From NCBI RefSeq assembly GCF_910594005.1, contig NC_057835.1, positions 43,548,001 through 43,612,000 of the forward strand: a DNA stretch of 64,000 nt, written 5' to 3'. A program made the translations under genes and the position numbers. Source of the DNA: Cervus elaphus. Lineage: Eukaryota; Chordata; Mammalia; Artiodactyla; Cervidae. Under the pieces are notes generated by a model. It ran no database searches. It was not told the origin of the DNA and saw only the letters and a program-made list of their open reading frames with translations. Each line of letters opens with the position of its first letter. The first letter of the stretch is position 1. Of this stretch, positions 59,137 through 64,000 are shown piece after piece.

Positions 59137-59422
59137 GTTTAATGTATCTATCCTTGGCTTAAATCTCTTCTAATGTTTGTTCAGACTCTATTTCTGCTTC
59201 TATCTATTATTTCTATCCTTCTTCTAGCTTTGGACTTACTTTGTTCTCCTTTTTTCTAGTTCCTTAATGTGTGGCATTATATTCTTTGAAGTTTTTTCTT
59301 CCTTCTTAATGTAGGTATTGATCACTATAAACTTACTTCTTAGAAAAAATCTACTGTATATTTTTGGGTTTTGGTTGCCATAAGGCTCACATAAAATTTC
59401 TTATAGATATAATGGATGTGTG

Positions 59423-59631
59423 TGAGTGTTCAGTTGCTCAGTCATGTCTGACTCTTTGTGACCCTATGAACTGTAGCCTACCAGGCTTCTCTGTCCATGG
59501 GATTTCCCAGGCAAGAATGTTGAAATGGGTTGCCATCTTTTACTCCAGGGAATCTTTCAGACCCAAGGATTGAACCCTCATCTTCTACATTGACAGGCAA
59601 ATTCTTTACTATGGGGCCACTAGGTAAGACC
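59423..59631 (-). mobile_element. Bov-tA SINE, antisense
   Basis: 'gtgagtgttcagttgctcag' to the reversed head 'gggccactaggtaagacc'. Diverged in the head. Confidence 0.9.
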
Positions 59632-59808
59632 TATAGATAGAGCAGTTTATATTAAACTAGTAATAAACTAACTTTACTTACAAAAACAATAGCCCCTTTT
59701 CCCATTTTTAAATGTTTTTAAGTGACAATTTATCTCTTTTTATATATGTCTCCATTCACAAATTATTATACCTATAGTTATTTTTAATACTCTGTAATTA
59801 AACCATTG

Positions 59809-60020
59809 GGGCTTCCCCTTTAGCTCAGTGATAAAGAATCTGCCTGACAATGCAGGAGACACAAGTTCAATGCCTGGGTCAAGCACATCTTCTGCAGGAG
59901 GAAATGGAAACCCACTCAGGTATTCTTGCCTGGGAATCACATGGACAGAGGAGCCTGGCATGCTACAGTTCATAAGGTTGCAAAGTGTCAGACACGACTT
60001 GGTGACTGAGCATGCACGCA
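59809..60020 (+). mobile_element. Bov-tA SINE
   Basis: 'ggggcttcccctttagctca' to 'gtgactgagcatgcacgc'. Flanked by aattaaaccatt (59,797-59,808) and aattaaatcatt (60,021-60,032), 11 of 12. Confidence 0.93.
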
Positions 60021-61545
60021 ATTAAATCATTATAGTAGAGTTTTGTGGTTAACACTCCACCACATTACAGTTTTAGAGTATTTTAATCTGACTATATGTT
60101 TCCTTTTCCAGTGTGTTGTGTATTTTCATCTGTTTCTTATTACTACTAGCATCTTTTCATTTTGGCTTGATAAATTCCTTTAGCATTTCTAGAAAGCAGA
60201 TCTATTGGTAATAAATTTTCTCAGTTTTTGTTTATCTGGGAAAGTCCTTATCTCTCCTTTATTTGCGATGGACAGCTTTGCAGAGTAAAGTATTCTTGGT
60301 TGACTGGTTTTTTCTTCCAACACTTTGAAAATATGATCCCACACCCTCCTGTCCTATGAGCTTTCTGCTGAGAAGTCTGCTAATATATAGCCTTATGGTG
60401 GTTTCTTTTTAAGTTACAAGATTTTTTTCCTCTTTCTACCTTTAATATTTTCTTTTTGCTTTTTGAAAGTTTCATTAAAATGTCTCTTGCAAAAGATCTC
60501 TTTAAGTTAATTATGTTTGGTGACCTATGAACTTCATTGATTTGACTATCCAAATCTCTCTGCAGATTTTAGTTCTGTCATTATTTCCTTATATAAACCT
60601 TCTGTCACTTTTTCTTCTTTCTGAAATTCAAATCATTCACAAGTTGATACTTTTGATAGTATGCTAGAGAACATTTAGGGTTTCTTCACCCTTTTTAATT
60701 TTTGTTTCTCTGAATAATTTAAAATGATTTTTCCTTGTGCTTACTTATTACTACTTCTGCTTGGATAATCTGTTGTTGAAGCTCTTTGTTGATTTATTCT
60801 ATTTAGCTATTGCATATTTCAACTTCAAAGTTTGCTTGTTTTTAATTTTTCTTTATCATTTTGCTGAAATTCCTCTGTTCTTCTTGTCCTTTTTTTTTTT
60901 TTTTTTTGCTAGTGTCATTAAATTGCTTAACTGAATTCTCTGGTAGCTGTCTGCACATCCTTATAACAATTATTTTAAATTATTTTAAAAAATATATTTG
61001 GTTTATAGTATTGTGTTAGGTTTCAGGTATACATATTTTAAATTCTTGTTGAAAAATTCCTGGATCACTTTTTCTTAGAGGCCAGTTACTGGATTCTTAC
61101 ATATGTATTCTTTTGGTTCCATCATGTTTCCTTGATTCTTCATGATTCCTAGCTTTGTGTCTAAATAAACGCACATTTAAAGAAGTAATCACCTCTTTCA
61201 GATTTTATGGAATGACTTCAGTAAGGAAAGACTTCCACTTCTGGGTAAGAGCCTGTTGGATTTTTCTGTAACCCTGGATCTAGTGAGGTAGGATGCCAAG
61301 TGCAAAGGTGTATGACAGCATGTGGTCTTGGTGGCCATGTTGGCCCTTCAGCTCAAGTCACTGGGACTATAGCATTGATGTCTGTAGTCCTTGGTGAGCA
61401 CTCCAGGGGATATGGCTATGAGTGCTGCTGGGACTCATTAGCAACGCATCCATGTCAAAGGTCTAAGAACCAGGGAAGGCAGCAGAAGTAACCAGAGCTA
61501 GTTGCATGCACACATTCATCTGAGGGCTTTAGATGAAGGTGCCTG

Positions 61546-61765
61546 GGGCTTCCCAGCTGGCACTAGTGGTAAAGAACCTACCTGCCAGTGCTAGATACAT
61601 AAGAGATGCGGGTTCAATCCCTGGGTCTGGGAGATCCCCTGGAGGAGGGCATGACAACCCACTCCAGTATTCATGCTTGGAGAATCCCATGTTCAGAGTC
61701 TGACAGGCTACAGTTCATTGAGCTGCACAGAGTTGGACACGAGTAAGTGACAGCACACACACACC
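61546..61765 (+). mobile_element. Bov-tA SINE with (CA)n tail
   Basis: 'ggggcttcccagctggcact' through 'gttggacacgagtaagtgac' and a short CA run. The head carries a small internal insertion as at 40.2 kb. Confidence 0.92.
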
Positions 61766-62228
61766 AGTAATGGCAGGGCTCTGTTGTAGACACACGAACA
61801 ACGGTGGGTGGATGGCATAGGTGGCGATGGCTGACCATATTGCAGGGGTACAGGTAGTTGCATGGGCCCCAGCTATCAGCTTGTACTACCATAGATGCAG
61901 GGTTTGTCTGTAGAGCAGGACAATATGAACTGCGATTGCTCCTATTGCATGACTGTTATTGATAGCACTGTTTTTCTCCCTTGTTCTGAGCTGCGTCTCT
62001 GTATATTTCAGCTTTGCTGGTCTGGGTGAAGAGAAATTGAAGTGGGACTTCTATGCAATGCTCCCAAAGGGTGAGGAAGCTGGTGGCCCACAGACTTTTC
62101 CTTTTCTCATGAGTGTAATTCTAATTGAGGAATTTACTGTTGGCACTGAACAATGTTGGTTTGGGGATGAGATATGCAGACAAAATAAATATGCTTTTCC
62201 TTTTTTTGTGTGCAGTTATTATCAAATA

Positions 62229-62355
62229 CTGGAGAAGGGCATGGTAACCCACTCCAGTATTCTTGCTTGGAGAATCCCATGGACAGAGGAGCCTGGCAGG
62301 CTGTAGTCCAGAAGGTTGCACAGAGATGGACATGACTGAAGTGACTGAGCAAGTG
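62229..62355 (+). mobile_element. Bov-A SINE monomer
   Basis: 'ctggagaagggcatggtaac' to 'gactgaagtgactgagcaag', without tRNA-like head. A perfect 10-bp TSD, ttatcaaata, at 62,219-62,228 and 62,356-62,365. Confidence 0.95.
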
Positions 62356-62515
62356 TTATCAAATATTGTTCTGCTATGTTGCTGAAGCTTATGAAGAGAG
62401 CTCCAGAGCTTTTCTGAAGTTGTTTTATTTTATGAATAATTTTTAATTGTCCATTTTTGTTGGGGGAACAGATGCTGGGATCTCCTACAACATTATCTTC
62501 TAAAATAGACTTCCA

Positions 62516-62734
62516 TATTCTCTCATGGTTAGAACTTAATGAGTGTGTCTATTATAATTAATGTTAAGTTCAACTGAAGAACATTTTTATTATATCAGTT
62601 TAGTCAACAAAGTGTCATTAGTGCATTTGATGAATCAATATTCCAACTATGTCAAGAAGCAGACAAAAGATTCTAACCCCAAATAGCTCCTTAAAAATTG
62701 ACAATAATTTCATTAACCCTATTGATAGCATCTT
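62516..62734. other. Single-copy spacer
   Basis: Nothing recognised. Confidence 0.35.
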
Positions 62735-62965
62735 TGTAGTTAAGAGTAGAAACTCAAGGTTTAGACTACCTATATTTGAATGAATGCTATCTGTATTGCT
62801 GGCAGTAGCTTTTTAATCTTTGCTCCACTGTAAAATGGTGAGTATAATTAAGTTCTATCTTGTAGAATTGTTGTGAGAATTAAATGGTTTATTACATTGT
62901 AAAACATATAGAACAGATGTGCTAAATGGACAGTAAATAGAAGTGTAATTATTACTATAGTTCTT
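62735..62965 (+). mobile_element. MIR SINE
   Basis: 'gtttagactacctatatttg', 'actgtaaaatggtgagtata', 'gtagaattgttgtgagaatt' and 'gacagtaaatagaagtgtaa' follow MIR from the left half to the 3' end. Confidence 0.75.
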
Positions 62966-64000
62966 CAGATATCTATAAAACTCTATTTCTCTGCAAATAT
63001 TCCACTTGTTATTTTTTTCTTAAACATATCAAAAGAGGTAATCATCTTAGAGAATACACAATAAAATATTGAGTGCTTGTTTCAAAAAGCTAGCAATTTC
63101 AATTTTTTCTTATTCTTTTTGTTAATATATCTTAGAACATAGTTAGAATTTTAAAAGGCCTACATTTATGAAAATGTCTGGCTATAGAAGATGGCATTTT
63201 GTAATAAAATTTTTATTTATGCTTTCCACTTTTATCAATATTTGTACCCTGACAGCTTTAAGTGTTTTTAAATATATTTCAATTATTTTGAGACAAAATA
63301 GGAATAAAATTTGTCTGACTTAGCAATGCATGATGTTTCAAGGATCTTTCCAACATGTAAATTTTTCCTACACCCATTTTATTATCTATTACTTAATATT
63401 AACATACATAACAAATGAGTCTCAGAAGAGTATTATAATATTAATTTTGATTTGACTTTGATTAGATATATATTATCTCTTCCATTATGTATTAGCCATG
63501 CTAATACTATAATAAGCTTTAGTGTACAATAATCAAAGATTTATTACCTTAGCAACTTTTAAAATATTAATGATGTCATGCATTGAATTATGATCAAAAA
63601 GTGTACTACTTTGTGTGAAAGACTTTTTTCAAGTCTGGAAAAAAAAAAGTATTTCTTATGAAAAGGAGTAGTGTTTTTAAAGCCTATACCACTCCTTGAA
63701 GCATATGAATATGTGTATTGTTCTTAAATAGCTGCAGATGGAAAGATAATACTGAAGACATTCCAATATTGCACTCATATATTTCCCATACAGTCAGCTT
63801 CAGAACAATCATGCATTTTCAATCACCCTTTGTAGATTAAAGAGTAAATGCTTATTTAACATTTTTATGTCCATTTCCTTAATACTGCAGACTTTTAACT
63901 AGTAAAAATGTGTTAGTTCTGCATTTGCATGTATATATATTTTTTAATTTGAAAAGTTTGAGAAAACACAGGATTTACAGATTCTTTTCCTCTGTTCTTC
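62966..64000. other. 1 kb single-copy AT-rich DNA to the right edge
   Basis: No repeat family or gene recognised. Complexity is higher in 63,700-63,900 than in the AT-rich remainder. Confidence 0.4.

Larger units (their letters stand above)
57926..62515 (-). mobile_element. Old L1 (L1M-type), antisense, with 5' region, heavily interrupted
   Basis: In reverse: 3' UTR ('ctggtaaccaccattctact' near 58,015), a jump into RT ('tttggtagaagtcaccagtg' near 58,190; 'ttccaggttgtcaaatttgt' near 58,360), ORF1 ('tattcttggttgactggttt' near 60,290; 'gagctttctgctgagaagtc' near 60,360), and probable 5' UTR ('ctttgctggtctgggtgaag' near 62,010) to about 62,515. An LTR-like unit and four SINEs interrupt it. About 2 kb of ORF2 is missing. 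Confidence 0.72.

Noticed and set aside
1..64000. CRISPR arrays, bacterial operons, phage or defence systems
   Set aside because: No spaced direct repeats, no operon-like gene packing, and the repeat content is ruminant nuclear DNA.

Overview
This window is nuclear DNA from a ruminant, almost certainly a bovid. The evidence is its repeats: about thirty tRNA-derived Bov-tA / Bov-A / Bov-A2 SINEs, seven pieces of the RTE retrotransposon BovB, and several copies of a ruminant-type L1. All three together are characteristic of ruminant genomes. Beneath them lies an older mammal-wide layer (L2, MIR, MER20, MLT1-type LTRs and old L1M). The DNA is AT-rich. I found no convincing host protein-coding exon, tRNA, rRNA or bacterial-style feature. 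The window reads as a gene desert or the inside of a very large intron. Family names come from consensus recognition by eye, not from a database search.

Layout. 1-2,030 is an old antisense L1 holding a BovB piece, which itself holds a 54-bp L1 tail. 2-10 kb is mostly single-copy DNA with scattered SINEs. 10.6-11.0 kb is an L1 tail with perfect target-site duplications (TSDs), followed by an LTR-like unit at 12 kb that ends in poly(A). 16.9-19.5 kb has few repeats and includes the best candidate for non-coding constraint (18.15-19.32 kb). 19.5-28.6 kb is SINE-rich, with a BovB tail, L1 tails and a complete Bov-A2. 28.8-36 kb is mostly unique AT-rich DNA with L2 and MIR relics. 36.3-38.1 kb is an L1 3' half split by BovB. 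39.6-40.9 kb holds an MLT1-type LTR and an old L1 tail. 41.4-47.3 kb is a 5.9-kb, apparently full-length but mutated L1 bounded by a 9-bp TSD. 49.6-52.3 kb has three short BovB tails, one only 70 bp long. 53.9-57.9 kb is an antisense block in which a 5'-truncated L1 runs directly into a BovB lacking its 3' tail. 57.9-62.5 kb is an old antisense L1 reaching its 5' end, broken by a solo-LTR-like unit and four SINEs. The end of the window is single-copy.

How the parts relate. The recognisable proteins are retrotransposon-encoded. They are L1 ORF1p and ORF2p remnants (41.4-47.3 kb), an open L1 ORF2 C-terminal frame (54,240-55,235, minus), and the BovB endonuclease/RT remnant (55.2-57.9 kb, minus) with a YADD box. 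The SINE and short BovB insertions fit mobilisation by LINE machinery: TSDs of 9-17 bp, 5' truncation, and BovB-like 3' ends on the Bov SINEs. I saw no new multi-gene system. The most useful leads are the L1/BovB fusion, the 5' region of the full-length L1, the poly(A)-ended LTR unit, the ultra-short BovB and L1 insertions, and the 18-19 kb candidate regulatory island.
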